DNA of 64,000 nucleotides from Sphingobacterium sp. ML3W (GCF_000747525.1 NZ_CP009278.1:930001-994000), one strand, 5' to 3'. Numbered from the stretch's first letter, positions 34,649 through 43,642 are shown. Program-made: numbers and translations. The notes: generated from the letters alone by a model not told the origin.

Positions 34649-34656
34649 TACTTTTG
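34649..34656 (+). promoter_or_regulatory. -7 element of the amidase gene
   Basis: TACTTTTG, exact TAnnTTTG, 59 bases before the amidase start, divergent to the lptD element about 50 bases away. Confidence 0.55.
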
Positions 34657-34715
34657 TTGTACAATAATACTCATTACATTTTGTTATTAAATTACAGAAT
34701 TTATAAAATATATAC

Positions 34716-35510
34716 ATGAAATCAGATTTGAATAGTAGTAAGCGGAAATTTATATTTTTTTTAGCCCCAGCGATTTTTTTATTTATGGTTTTAACCAGTG
34801 CTACTCCGCCGCAGGCTTATCAAATTCGAACGATTGTCATTGATGCGGGGCATGGAGGTAAAGATTCAGGAGCAAAGGGGTCTCGATCTTTGGAGAAAAA
34901 TCTCGCATTGGAAGTGGCCTTGAAATTGGGAAAGGAAATAGAGCGCCAATTGCCTGGCGTGCGTGTATTGTATACGCGTAGAACAGATGAGTTTATTGAT
35001 TTATATAAGCGTATTCGTATGGCTAATGCTGCTAAGGCGGATATATTTATTTCAATCCATTGTAATTCTGCCCCTGGCCGTTCTGCTAGAGGTACAGAAA
35101 CTATCGTATCAGGTTCTCATCGATTAGGAGAACAAGCTGCGGCGATACGTGAGAATGCTTCCTTATTATTAGAAGAAAATTATAAGGAAAACTATCAAGG
35201 TTTTGACCCTAAAGATCCAGAAAGCTACATTATTTTTTCATTGATGAAAAATCAATATCGAGAGAAAAGTGTCAAATTGGCGAATTTGATGCAGCAAGAG
35301 TACGTGAAATCTGGCCGTGTAAGCAGGGGTATTTTAGAGCAAGGGTTGGCGGTTTTAGCAGAAGCAGGAATGCCCGCGGTGTTAACAGAAATTGGTTTTA
35401 TGAACAATCGAGAAGAGGAAGCTTTTATGATATCTGATCAAGGGCAGCAGGAAATTGTTCAGAACTTGGTGGATGCGGTTAGTGCTTTCAAAAAAAGTGT
35501 AGAACGATAA
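34716..35510 (+). CDS. N-acetylmuramoyl-L-alanine amidase (Amidase_3)
   Basis: 264 residues with an N-terminal membrane or signal helix (about 11-30). The zinc site is D-A-G-H-G-G-K-D (His46), E60 in S-L-E-K-N, and S-I-H-C-N-S-A (His115); a late T-E-I-G-F-M-N-N supplies the catalytic glutamate. It cleaves the bond between MurNAc and L-alanine in peptidoglycan, used in daughter-cell separation. MlaD follows 68 bases downstream on the same strand. Confidence 0.95.
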   Translation: MKSDLNSSKRKFIFFLAPAIFLFMVLTSATPPQAYQIRTIVIDAGHGGKDSGAKGSRSLEKNLALEVALKLGKEIERQLPGVRVLYTRRTDEFIDLYKRIRMANAAKADIFISIHCNSAPGRSARGTETIVSGSHRLGEQAAAIRENASLLLEENYKENYQGFDPKDPESYIIFSLMKNQYREKSVKLANLMQQEYVKSGRVSRGILEQGLAVLAEAGMPAVLTEIGFMNNREEEAFMISDQGQQEIVQNLVDAVSAFKKSVER

Positions 35511-35578
35511 ACATATTTACTATTGTCTTGTTTAAAGGATAAATAGAATTCATTAAAAAATCTTAAGGAAATATTATT

Positions 35579-36526
35579 TTGAAAGTATCAAACGAGACCA
35601 AGGTCGGAATTTTAGCTGTAGTTGCTGTAGCATTATTATTTATAGGTTATAGTTTTTTAAAAGGTAACGATGTTTTTAGTAGCGACAATACTTATTATAG
35701 TACCTATGAATCAGTAGATGGTTTGACAGCTTCCAAACCTGTATTGGTTAATGGTTATCAGATTGGTCGTGTTTCTAAAATGACGCTGCAAGCTGATGGT
35801 AGTATCTTGACTCAATTTAAAATCAACGCCGAATATCAAGTGCCTAAAAATACAGTAGCACGGATATCCAGTACAGATTTGTTAGGAGGAAAAGCGATTG
35901 TTTTTGATATGGGAGACAGTCCAGAGTTTGCCAAAGATGGGGATATGTTGGCTTCGGGTATCCAGGCTAATATCATGGATAAGGTAGAACCTATTCAAAA
36001 AAGGGTGGAAACGATTACCGTGAAGTTAGATTCTGTGTTAACAGTGGTCAATTCAGTACTGGACGATCAGTTTCAAGCAGATTTTAAGAAAAGTATTCAC
36101 AGTATTTCGACATCATTAAAAAATGTGGAGGTCATTACAAAAGATGTAGAAGGACTTGTTGGTTCGGAAAGAAAAAGATTATCTGTTATTTTGGGTAATT
36201 TGGAAGTTATTACCAATACATTTAGAAATAATAGCGATCAAATTACAACGATTATGTCAAACTTAGGTACTGTTACAGATAAAGCTGCTAAGTTGGATTT
36301 CCAACAGACGATGGATAAAGCAAATACTGCCATGACCGATTTCCAAATGATAGTAGATAAGATCAATAAGGGACAAGGTTCAATAGGCTTATTGATCAAT
36401 GATGATAAGCTTTATGATAATTTGAATAATGCATCACAAAGTCTTGATCATTTGATGAAGGATATAAAAGAAAAACCGGGTAAATATATCAAGTTATCCA
36501 TTTTTGGTAAAAAGGGAGAACAATAG
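35579..36526 (+). CDS. MlaD/MCE-family lipid transport protein
   Basis: 315 residues. The start is TTG at 35579, preceded by AAGGAA; no ATG fits and the M-K-V-S-N-E-T-K-V-G opening is the usual start in Bacteroidota homologues (from memory). A signal-anchor helix (about 9-27) is followed by the MCE domain (about 38-115), with V-D-G-L-T-A-S-K-P-V-L-V-N-G and V-A-R-I-S-S-T-D-L-L-G-G-K, then a long coiled-coil-like helical region. It forms part of a phospholipid transport bridge to the outer membrane. The ABC partners are not adjacent. Confidence 0.93.
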   Translation: MKVSNETKVGILAVVAVALLFIGYSFLKGNDVFSSDNTYYSTYESVDGLTASKPVLVNGYQIGRVSKMTLQADGSILTQFKINAEYQVPKNTVARISSTDLLGGKAIVFDMGDSPEFAKDGDMLASGIQANIMDKVEPIQKRVETITVKLDSVLTVVNSVLDDQFQADFKKSIHSISTSLKNVEVITKDVEGLVGSERKRLSVILGNLEVITNTFRNNSDQITTIMSNLGTVTDKAAKLDFQQTMDKANTAMTDFQMIVDKINKGQGSIGLLINDDKLYDNLNNASQSLDHLMKDIKEKPGKYIKLSIFGKKGEQ

Positions 36527-36527
36527 C

Positions 36528-36566
36528 AAATAAAAAGGCTTGATTCAAATCAAGCCTTTTTATTTT
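36528..36566. terminator. Bidirectional terminator between mlaD and the S9 peptidase gene
   Basis: Perfect 17-bp stem (36528-36544 with 36549-36565), 4-base loop, A-rich left and T-rich right ends. Confidence 0.9.
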
Positions 36567-38651
36567 TTATAAGGTTTCCTTTAACCATCCGAAAAATTCT
36601 CTTTGCCATACTTGAGCGTTGTGACCAGAGAGTACCCAATGATTTTCGTCAGGTAGATAAACTAATCTACTTTTAATTTTCTTTAATTGCGCTGCTTGGA
36701 AAGCTCCAAGTCCTTGACCTATTGGTACACGATAGTCATGACCACCTTGAAAGATTAAAATTGGCGTATTCCATTTCTCAATATATTCCGATGGATTGAA
36801 TGTTGTGTATGATTTTTCATTTGCTTTATCCCAATAAGGACCACCTAATTCATGATTTGCAAAAAATATTTCCTCTGTTGTGCCATACCAGCTTCTCATA
36901 TCAAATAGCCCATTGTGAGCAATTAATGATTTAAATCTATTTTCATGGACTCCAGCGAGCATATAAACTGAGTACCCTCCGTAACTTGCTCCAATAGCAG
37001 CGCGGCGTGCTGTGTCTACGTATTTTTCTGTGGAGATATCGTCTATAGCAGATAGATAATCACGGATGGGTTGTCCACCCCAATCTTTTGATATGGCTTC
37101 ATTCCACTTAACACCCCAACCTGGCATACCACGACGGTTAGGAGCGATAACAATATAACCTTGAGAAGCGATTAACTGCAAGTTCCAACGGAATGAATAA
37201 AATTGGGTTAAAGCAGATTGTGGACCTCCTTCACAGTATAGAATAGTGGGGTACTTTTTTGTAGGGTCAAAATCAGGGGGATAAATTACCCAAGAAAATA
37301 AATCAGCACCATCTGAGGCTTTTGTAACTCTTGATTCAACTTTGTTATCACTAATTTTAGCATACATATTATCGTTAACAGTTGTCAAAGTGGTTAATTC
37401 TTTCGTAGCTAAGTCATATTTATAAATCTCAGTAGCACGTGTGAATTTCGTGGAAGTAACAATTAATTGATTATCTACTTGTCCGACAATGCCTGTAATA
37501 TCGAAGTTCCCTTCTGATATTTGTTTGATGGTAGCTAGGGATTTGTTTTTGAAGTTTGTGGGAATGGTTAATTCGAAAAGTTGAACTGTACCTTTGGATG
37601 GTGCTACAAAATAAATTTTACGGTTGTCCTTACTCCACATAAATGAGTTTACCGTACCATCCCAATGTGCCGTTAAATTTAATCTTTGGGATGAAGATTT
37701 ATCAAATATGATGATGTCATTTTTATCTGCTTCATAACCATCCGTTTTCATGCTTAACCAGGTTAACTTGCTGCCGTCCGGACTATAAGTGGGGTTGGTG
37801 TCGTATCCGGACATACCTTCTGTTAAGTTGATGGTTTCTTTGGACTTAAGATCATAGCGATAGATGTCGGTATTGGTACTAAGGGCATAATCCGTTCCAA
37901 ATCTTTTTTTACTTACGTATAAGATGCCTTTACTATCTGGTGTCCATTCAAAATCTTCAGAACCTCCAAATGGCATTTGGGGGCTATAAAATGGCTCGTC
38001 TTTTAATAAATCTATTGCTTCTCCAAGTTTGCCATTATCATATGGAGCTACAAACGGGTGAATAAATTTTCCATCATTGAAGGTATCCCAATGACGATAA
38101 TCCAGATTATTGAATACATATGCATCAGATTTTGGAAGATCTGGATACTTGTCGGTACTGTGATACTTTTTTAATAGTACTGATTTACTGAATAAGATAT
38201 GCTTTCCATCTGGCGATAGTTTTACATTTTCTAGTTCTGTAACATTATTGGTCAATTGTGTGGCTTCGCCTTTGTATCGGTTCCTTTTCCACAATTGGCC
38301 ATTTAACAAATAAATGATATCACCATTTTCTGTAATCTGCACAACAGATTCTGCACCCTTTTCATTTGTTAATGGAGCTGAAGTGCCCGTTTCCAAAGAT
38401 AGTGTGTAGAGATTTTTCTCGGAACTATTGGTTTCCATGGCATAATTCGAGACACCATAAACAAGGGTCTTTCCATCTGCTGAAATCCCCTCTGCAGAAA
38501 CACGACCTAACTTCCAAAGTGTCTGAGCATCTAATGGAGTTTTTGTAGGTGTTTCCATATTGAGAATAAGTTTAGCTTCTATTTTTTCTTGTGCTATTAT
38601 TGCCGAAGCACCTAACAAAAGAGAAAGGGTTATTAAAGATTTTTTTTTCAT
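36567..38651 (-). CDS. Secreted S9-family (prolyl oligopeptidase-type) peptidase
   Basis: 694 residues from the ATG at 38651, chosen because M-K-K-K-S-L-I-T-L begins a normal signal peptide ending I-I-A-Q; an upstream ATG at 38675 adds eight residues. A beta-propeller with WD40-like repeats (S-P-D-G-K motifs at about 150 and 280) precedes the C-terminal alpha/beta hydrolase with G-A-S-Y-G-G-Y-S (nucleophile Ser), G-G-H-D-Y-R-V-P and D-E-N-H-W. It cleaves dipeptides or short peptides in the periplasm, like the DPP IV/acylaminoacyl peptidase group. Confidence 0.93.
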   Translation of the reverse strand: MKKKSLITLSLLLGASAIIAQEKIEAKLILNMETPTKTPLDAQTLWKLGRVSAEGISADGKTLVYGVSNYAMETNSSEKNLYTLSLETGTSAPLTNEKGAESVVQITENGDIIYLLNGQLWKRNRYKGEATQLTNNVTELENVKLSPDGKHILFSKSVLLKKYHSTDKYPDLPKSDAYVFNNLDYRHWDTFNDGKFIHPFVAPYDNGKLGEAIDLLKDEPFYSPQMPFGGSEDFEWTPDSKGILYVSKKRFGTDYALSTNTDIYRYDLKSKETINLTEGMSGYDTNPTYSPDGSKLTWLSMKTDGYEADKNDIIIFDKSSSQRLNLTAHWDGTVNSFMWSKDNRKIYFVAPSKGTVQLFELTIPTNFKNKSLATIKQISEGNFDITGIVGQVDNQLIVTSTKFTRATEIYKYDLATKELTTLTTVNDNMYAKISDNKVESRVTKASDGADLFSWVIYPPDFDPTKKYPTILYCEGGPQSALTQFYSFRWNLQLIASQGYIVIAPNRRGMPGWGVKWNEAISKDWGGQPIRDYLSAIDDISTEKYVDTARRAAIGASYGGYSVYMLAGVHENRFKSLIAHNGLFDMRSWYGTTEEIFFANHELGGPYWDKANEKSYTTFNPSEYIEKWNTPILIFQGGHDYRVPIGQGLGAFQAAQLKKIKSRLVYLPDENHWVLSGHNAQVWQREFFGWLKETL

Positions 38652-39015
38652 AAAAATACGAATATGAGCATGCAAGATACAAAAATCTACCTTATCTAAC
38701 CCAATACGATTCTTTGGTCTGTCTGTTTTTTGTTACCCTTCAAATGCATTTGTATCAAAGTATATAAAGTGATGTGTCATATACCTACCTATAGATGAAA
38801 TTATTATTCGTGTATTATCAGATGGGTATGAAAAGGATTTTCCGTGAATTCAAGTTAATTAATTGGATGAGAATGTAGGTCATGTTCAATTTCTGAAGAA
38901 TATATGAAAGCTGATGGCATTTGGGGATAAAACTACCATTCCTATTATAACACTTTCTTTTTTAGTAGGATCAAGATGTATGTTAAATACATCTTGATCC
39001 CTTCTGTTGTTAATC
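38652..39015. other. Intergenic region with one strong hairpin
   Basis: About 360 bases without a supportable ORF. It is the upstream region of the S9 peptidase and the downstream region of creD. It holds a perfect 13-bp stem (38968-38980 with 38988-39000), 7-base loop, next to creD. That hairpin has no T-tract on the minus strand side, so it would be an unusual terminator. Confidence 0.6.
38968..39000 (-). terminator. Stem-loop downstream of creD without U-tract
   Basis: 13-bp perfect inverted repeat, 15 bases after the creD stop on the minus strand. Lacking a T-run, it may be an RNA 3' end stabiliser or a factor-dependent stop. Confidence 0.5.
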
Positions 39016-40458
39016 TCATCGTTTATCGAATTGATACCAATTGATTTTTGTAGATAGTCGCATGAGTATAGCTAATATAATAAATATACCTATAGTGCCT
39101 ACGATAAGCGAATAATCACGAAGTTGCATCAGGATAAATATGAAACTATAGAAAAGCCCTAAAACTCCAGAGAATATAAAGGCTGATTTTATATCTCGAG
39201 TAATGGACTTGATGAATGATGCAATTAAGATGATTGTTGCTATTGCGGCTAAGAGATAGGCCATATTGAAACCGAGGTGTTCACTAATTGATAGAAGTAG
39301 CGAATAAAATAGGACCATAGCAAAACCAATCAACATATATTGTATGAGGTGGATGCGTTGTTTTTTAATGATTTCTGTGAAAAATAGTGCTGCAAATGTC
39401 AAAATAATAATGAGTATCCCATATTTGGCTACCCGCATTGTTTTTTGATAATTATTGACTTCTTCTAAGAAATTGATTTGAATCATATCTTTTTCAGATG
39501 CAATATGATTATTCGTGGAAGGAGCAGGTTCTGTCTGGTTATTATAGCCGTCATTCATGGGGGCGTTGATCGCATAATTGTTATTTATTTCATATAACTT
39601 CTCAACAGCGCCTGTCCACTGCTGAGAAAACTTCCTGTTGAAACTTGGGATATTCCAAGTTGCTTCAAAACTATTGTTTGTTATTTTTCGGTCGTCAGCT
39701 AAAACTGCTCCATTGAAGCTTGGATTTGCCCAAGTACCTTTTGCTTGAATGGTCGTTTGTTTTGCAAGGGGGAGAAAGTTGATGGATTGTGAACCTCTGA
39801 TATTAAACTTAATCTGAAAATCACCTAAGGTGGTTTTTGTAGTAGAAAGATCAATTGCTGCAATCATATTGTTTTCAAAAGGATTCAATACTGACATATT
39901 GGGTTCAAATTCCATATCCTTTTGGTTGAAGACAAGAGTGGGAGATGCTCCAAGCCCTTTAAGATCACTTAGACCAATTATTATCTTAGCATTTTTCCAT
40001 TCTAGATCAACTCCATTCAGATCTATTTTATTAAAATCAATTTCATCGAATGAACCTTTTAGGTTTAATTGAGCATTATATACAACACTTTTATAAATAC
40101 CTCTTTTAAGCGATTCAGGGGAGATGGTACTGTTGATGTTTAATGTCTTTGGTAACAAGTACACGTACTGTGTTACATAAGTATTCTTGGTAGAAATGAT
40201 ATTTTTATCAGTAGTGACAATTTCTTTTACAACCTGATAGGGGATGGCGATAACAGGGCCTGAAATGACCTGTTGACCAGCCCATTTAAAGGCAATCTCA
40301 TCACTTACTTCAGATTGGCGATTTTTTCTTTCTTCAATTAGATTTTTGACCCAGAATAGGGGAATGAGAAGTAGTAAGACAAGAATAACAATTGTGATCA
40401 GTTTAGTGAAGACAGAAGTTCCAATACGGTCTAAAAGGGATGTTTGATTCGTTTCCAT
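39016..40458 (-). CDS. creD: Cell envelope integrity protein CreD
   Basis: 480 residues. One N-terminal membrane helix (about 15-38), a large extracytoplasmic domain (about 40-330, with I-P-L-F-W-V-K-N-L-I-E-E-R near its edge), then five or six C-terminal helices, the CreD topology. In enterobacteria CreD is under CreBC control and affects envelope stress and colicin tolerance. Here no CreBC exists nearby. Instead a small winged-helix regulator, a membrane protein and a Coq4-like gene lie upstream on the same strand, 11 bases from the nearest. Confidence 0.92.
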   Translation of the reverse strand: METNQTSLLDRIGTSVFTKLITIVILVLLLLIPLFWVKNLIEERKNRQSEVSDEIAFKWAGQQVISGPVIAIPYQVVKEIVTTDKNIISTKNTYVTQYVYLLPKTLNINSTISPESLKRGIYKSVVYNAQLNLKGSFDEIDFNKIDLNGVDLEWKNAKIIIGLSDLKGLGASPTLVFNQKDMEFEPNMSVLNPFENNMIAAIDLSTTKTTLGDFQIKFNIRGSQSINFLPLAKQTTIQAKGTWANPSFNGAVLADDRKITNNSFEATWNIPSFNRKFSQQWTGAVEKLYEINNNYAINAPMNDGYNNQTEPAPSTNNHIASEKDMIQINFLEEVNNYQKTMRVAKYGILIIILTFAALFFTEIIKKQRIHLIQYMLIGFAMVLFYSLLLSISEHLGFNMAYLLAAIATIILIASFIKSITRDIKSAFIFSGVLGLFYSFIFILMQLRDYSLIVGTIGIFIILAILMRLSTKINWYQFDKR

Positions 40459-40469
40459 GATTTTTGGAT

Positions 40470-40973
40470 TTATAGTGTTGTTAAATTATGATGGTTGAGG
40501 TATTTTTTTAAGTTAAATGCTAATGAGCTTTTAATTTCATGCAGTGGAATCTTTAATAAATTTTCGAAATCTAAATCATAGAATTTTTGCATGGTATTAC
40601 CTTTTGAAAATGCCATTAAGTACATTTTGAAGTATTCAGGATAGATGCAGGTTCCGATTCCAATCATAGCAAATTGGTATAAACTTATTTTCCCATTGCC
40701 CAATAATAAATATTGCATAGCAACTTCATCTTGTATTTCAGTACCAGAATCCGTGATGACATGAAAAACATCGTGATTTTCTAATTTTGGAATAACATCA
40801 AAGCCTTTTTCATGATAAAATAAACCGAGGTGATATCCCAACGATTTTTTTGGGAAGCTCAAAAAATCTTCTTTGCGAATATTCCAAGCTAGTTTATGTT
40901 GCTTGAATAAGTGTGTGTAAATCTTTTGACTTGAGTTGTATAAGGCAATCATTATGGTTAGTCGTATATTCAT
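40470..40973 (-). CDS. Coq4-like protein
   Basis: 167 residues, no signal. It contains H-D-V-F-H with Glu83 twelve residues after the second His (His67, Asp68, His71, Glu83), which exactly fits the Coq4 metal motif HDxxHx11E, and the flanks L-G-Y-H-L-G-L-F-Y-H and Y-L-L-L-G-N-G also fit. Coq4 proteins act in ubiquinone synthesis, but Bacteroidota make menaquinone, so the role is probably different. It is translated just upstream of creD and just downstream of a palindromic operator. Family assignment is by motif; a search is needed. Confidence 0.65.
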   Translation of the reverse strand: MNIRLTIMIALYNSSQKIYTHLFKQHKLAWNIRKEDFLSFPKKSLGYHLGLFYHEKGFDVIPKLENHDVFHVITDSGTEIQDEVAMQYLLLGNGKISLYQFAMIGIGTCIYPEYFKMYLMAFSKGNTMQKFYDLDFENLLKIPLHEIKSSLAFNLKKYLNHHNLTTL

Positions 40974-40990
40974 TTTATTTGTTTTAAAAG

Positions 40991-41009
40991 TACTTTGAAT
41001 TTCAAAGTA
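40991..41009. promoter_or_regulatory. Palindromic operator copy 1 (upstream of the Coq4-like gene)
   Basis: Perfect palindrome: 9-bp arms around one T, reading TACTTTGAA-T-TTCAAAGTA. It matches copy 2 at 41949-41967 across a 26-base core except two centre bases. It contains TTACTTTG on the minus strand, a near-consensus -7 element. Confidence 0.75.
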
Positions 41010-41023
41010 AATGGGTAAAAAAA

Positions 41024-41326
41024 TTATTTGTACTGTTGTTTGATCAATTTTTCAAGCGCTTTTAAATGATCTTCGAAAGCTCTTTCACCAGCAATAGTCC
41101 TTCTATACCGTGTGTTTGGTTTCCTGTCAACGAATGTTTTGAACACTTCGATGTAGCTTTCCTTTTCTAAAGTCTTTAAATTAGAAGCGAGGTTACCATC
41201 AGTAACATCCAAAATAGCTTTCAAAGAATTAAAATCATATTCGTCATTAGCCATCAATACGCTCATAATTTGGAGGCGGACTTTATTTTCAAATATTTTA
41301 TTGTATTGTGTTAAGTCGAAATTCAC
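41024..41326 (-). CDS. Winged-helix transcriptional regulator (ArsR/MarR-like, HTH_34 type)
   Basis: 100 residues, a single winged helix: R-L-Q-I-M-S-V-L helix, D-F-N-S-L-K-A-I-L-D-V-T-D-G-N-L-A-S-N-L-K-T-L-E as recognition region, and R-Y-R-R-T-I-A-G-E as the wing. It starts with GTG at 41326, overlapping the upstream membrane-protein stop by one base. This regulator type is often encoded next to creD in Bacteroidota. The two palindromes flanking the operon are its likely binding sites. Confidence 0.9.
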   Translation of the reverse strand: MNFDLTQYNKIFENKVRLQIMSVLMANDEYDFNSLKAILDVTDGNLASNLKTLEKESYIEVFKTFVDRKPNTRYRRTIAGERAFEDHLKALEKLIKQQYK

Positions 41327-41943
41327 TATTCGTATTTTTTATGAACGATTATTCCATAGATGATGTGCAGTACACCAAATCCCAAAGCCCAAAAGATAAT
41401 CCCGTTACCAGGGAAAAGCAAAGCTAATAGTCCTAGCACGATTTCTAAAATTCCAAGGCCTTTTATTTCATTAAAAGTATAATGACTACCTGCTGTAAGT
41501 GCTAAACCATAAAAAATCAATAGGATAGAGGCAACTATAGCATAGTTTTCTTTGAAGATGGATATGATTGCAAAAAGACCTCCGGTACATAGGGGGACGG
41601 CCATCGCAAACAATAGGGAGCGACTTGTCGTATTCCAGATACTTTGGCCGGTAGTTTTGGCTTTTTTTATGGCCATATATACTCCTGTAAAAATAGAAGC
41701 TAATAAAACGAGCGTTGCTGTTGTTAAAAGTTTCGTTATAACCAATGGCTCATTGACATAATGGTCCCGATAGCCCATCTGGCTATTAAAACCATACACT
41801 TCATAATAAGCATATGCTGATCCGAGTAGTGCATATGTACCTATGAGTACACTGGAAATTCCGCTAATGGAGATAAATTTGCTGGATTTTTCCATCAAAT
41901 TTCGAATACTTGCTATTTCTTTTACTAAATCTTCTTGTTTCAT
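41326..41943 (-). CDS. Polytopic membrane protein of unknown function
   Basis: 205 residues from the ATG at 41943, chosen because the ORF part upstream overlaps the promoter/operator. A polar start with M-K-Q-E-D-L-V-K-E-I is followed by six or so helices (about 20-205). I do not recognise the family. It is the first gene of the creD operon and its last base overlaps the regulator start. A membrane sensor that controls the regulator is possible but unproven. Confidence 0.75.
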   Translation of the reverse strand: MKQEDLVKEIASIRNLMEKSSKFISISGISSVLIGTYALLGSAYAYYEVYGFNSQMGYRDHYVNEPLVITKLLTTATLVLLASIFTGVYMAIKKAKTTGQSIWNTTSRSLLFAMAVPLCTGGLFAIISIFKENYAIVASILLIFYGLALTAGSHYTFNEIKGLGILEIVLGLLALLFPGNGIIFWALGFGVLHIIYGIIVHKKYE

Positions 41944-41948
41944 AAAAG

Positions 41949-41967
41949 TACTTTGTTTTTCAAAGTA
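41949..41967. promoter_or_regulatory. Palindromic operator copy 2 over the operon promoter
   Basis: TACTTTG and CAAAGTA arms (7 bp) around TTTTT, 5 bases before the membrane-protein start. On the minus strand TTACTTTG (41961-41968) with TTTG at 41989-41992, 20-base spacer, forms a near-consensus promoter; binding would cover the -7 box. Confidence 0.7.
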
Positions 41968-42049
41968 AATGAATAAGAATGAATTATGCAAATTTATTTT
42001 TTGACCGGAAAAATAAATCAAAAAATAATGAAAATTTATTGAGAAAAGA

Positions 42050-42081
42050 CTTGCATTGTATGCATATGGTTTCTATCTTTG
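42050..42081 (+). promoter_or_regulatory. tRNA-Leu promoter
   Basis: CTTG at 42050-42053, 20-base spacer, TATCTTTG (exact TAnnTTTG) at 42074-42081, about 20 bases before the tRNA. Confidence 0.7.
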
Positions 42082-42101
42082 TGCCAACAAGAAATCCTAA
42101 T

Positions 42102-42183
42102 GCGGAAGTGGCGTAATTGGTAGCCGCACCAGACTTAGGATCTGGCGTCGCAAGACGTGGGGGTTCGAGTCCCTTCTTCCGCA
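42102..42183 (+). tRNA. tRNA-Leu (anticodon TAG)
   Basis: 82 bases with a long variable arm. The acceptor GCGGAAG pairs with CTTCCGC. The anticodon stem CCAGA/TCTGG encloses loop CTTAGGA, anticodon TAG, reading leucine CUN codons. TTCGAGT is the T-loop region. No encoded CCA. Confidence 0.95.
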
Positions 42184-42191
42184 CTTGAATG

Positions 42192-42229
42192 TCCTCCCGA
42201 ATTTAAAATCCTCGGGAGGATTTTTTTTA
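42192..42229 (+). terminator. Terminator after tRNA-Leu
   Basis: 9-bp stem (42192-42200 with 42212-42220), T-run after it. Confidence 0.85.
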
Positions 42230-42260
42230 TCAAAATAATGCGTAAAGGTTTAGAAAGAGT

Positions 42261-43586
42261 ATGAACATTTCACACGAAAAAGTTGACGCGATCAACGCAG
42301 TAATTAAAGTTGAATTAGCGCCAGAAGATTATAACCCACAAGTAGACAAAGAAATCAAGGATCAAGCCAAAAAAGCGAAATTACCTGGATTCCGTCCTGG
42401 ATTAGTGCCTGCTGCACATATTAGACGTACTTATGGTAAATCAATTTTGCTTGACACAGTCAACAAAGTGGTTAATGATAGCATTACAGCGTATATTGGA
42501 GAAAATAAACTAGAAGTATTGGGTCAACCTCTTCCTCTAGAAGAGACAGCTGAATACAATTGGGATTATAAAGATACTTTCCAGTTCAAATATGAAATTG
42601 GTTTAGCTCCAGAATTTGCTAATCCTTTTACTAAAGATGCAGAATTTAAAGAGTACGATATTAAAGCGGATGACGAAACTTTAGAGTCTCGTATCAAAAA
42701 TTTACGTCGTAGCTATGGTAAAATGACCAACCCTGAAGTTTCTGAAGAAGGTGATGTGTTATATGCTACTTTGAAACAAGATAAAGAAGAAGGTATTGAG
42801 AAAACAACTTCTGTGCGTACTGATATTATCGAAGATGCAAAGATTAAAAAATCTTTGATAGGTCTTAAACAAGATGATTCAGTTAAAATTGATATCAAAA
42901 AAGCATTCAAAGCAGAAGACATTGCTCGCTTATTAGGTATTACTCCTGAAGAAGTTGAAGCTCTAGATGTTACTAAATTTGATCTTACAGTAAAAAACAT
43001 CAATCGTCTTGAAGAGTCTGATTTAAATCAGGAATTTTTCAATAAATTGTTTGCTGAAGGAGAAGTAACAGAAGAGTCTCAGTTCAGAGAAAAAGTAAAA
43101 GAAGAAGTTGAAAACTTGTTCAAACAAAATTCTGACCAACGTTTACGTAATGATATGTATACTTTCGGTATGGAAAAAGTTGCTGTTTCTTTCCCTGAAG
43201 AATTCTTGAAAAGATGGTTAAAAGCTACAAACCCAAGTATTTCTGAAGAGGAATTGACCGAAGGTTTTGCTGATTTCTTGAATAACTTGAAATGGACTAT
43301 TATCGAAAACCGTGTCGTAACTGAGAATAATCTTGAAGTTAAGTATGATGAGGTAATCAACTTGGCAAAAGAGCGTATCTACGCACAAATTAAAATGTAT
43401 AATATCAATGAAGAGCCTACTGATGAGCAATTATCACAGTATGCTATTCAATTATTGCAAGATAAAGAGCAGGGTAACCGTTTGTTCGAAGAAGCAAAAG
43501 CACTTAAAGTGTTTGAATTCTTAAAAGGTCAAATTAAAATTAACAAGGAAGAGATTGAATACACAGCATTCGAAAAATTAGCATAA
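42261..43586 (+). CDS. tig: Trigger factor
   Basis: 441 residues. The N-terminal ribosome-binding domain (1-115) contains G-F-R-P-G-L-V-P, the trigger factor tail motif (GFR-x-G-x-x-P). The middle and C-terminal chaperone arms follow. It binds ribosomes near protein L23 and shields nascent chains. The central PPIase part looks degenerate, as is common in Bacteroidota. It has its own terminator. Confidence 0.95.
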   Translation: MNISHEKVDAINAVIKVELAPEDYNPQVDKEIKDQAKKAKLPGFRPGLVPAAHIRRTYGKSILLDTVNKVVNDSITAYIGENKLEVLGQPLPLEETAEYNWDYKDTFQFKYEIGLAPEFANPFTKDAEFKEYDIKADDETLESRIKNLRRSYGKMTNPEVSEEGDVLYATLKQDKEEGIEKTTSVRTDIIEDAKIKKSLIGLKQDDSVKIDIKKAFKAEDIARLLGITPEEVEALDVTKFDLTVKNINRLEESDLNQEFFNKLFAEGEVTEESQFREKVKEEVENLFKQNSDQRLRNDMYTFGMEKVAVSFPEEFLKRWLKATNPSISEEELTEGFADFLNNLKWTIIENRVVTENNLEVKYDEVINLAKERIYAQIKMYNINEEPTDEQLSQYAIQLLQDKEQGNRLFEEAKALKVFEFLKGQIKINKEEIEYTAFEKLA

Positions 43587-43610
43587 GCTAATTCCTTCTA
43601 ACTTTATAGA

Positions 43611-43642
43611 AAGCCTTTCCTTAATTGGAAGGGCTTTTTTTA
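43611..43642 (+). terminator. tig terminator
   Basis: 10-bp stem with one G-T pair (43611-43620 with 43627-43636), 6-base loop, then a T-run. Confidence 0.85.

Noticed and set aside
38652..38675. Upstream ATG for the S9 peptidase
   Set aside because: It puts eight residues before a clean signal peptide, so the ATG at 38651 is more likely; not excluded.
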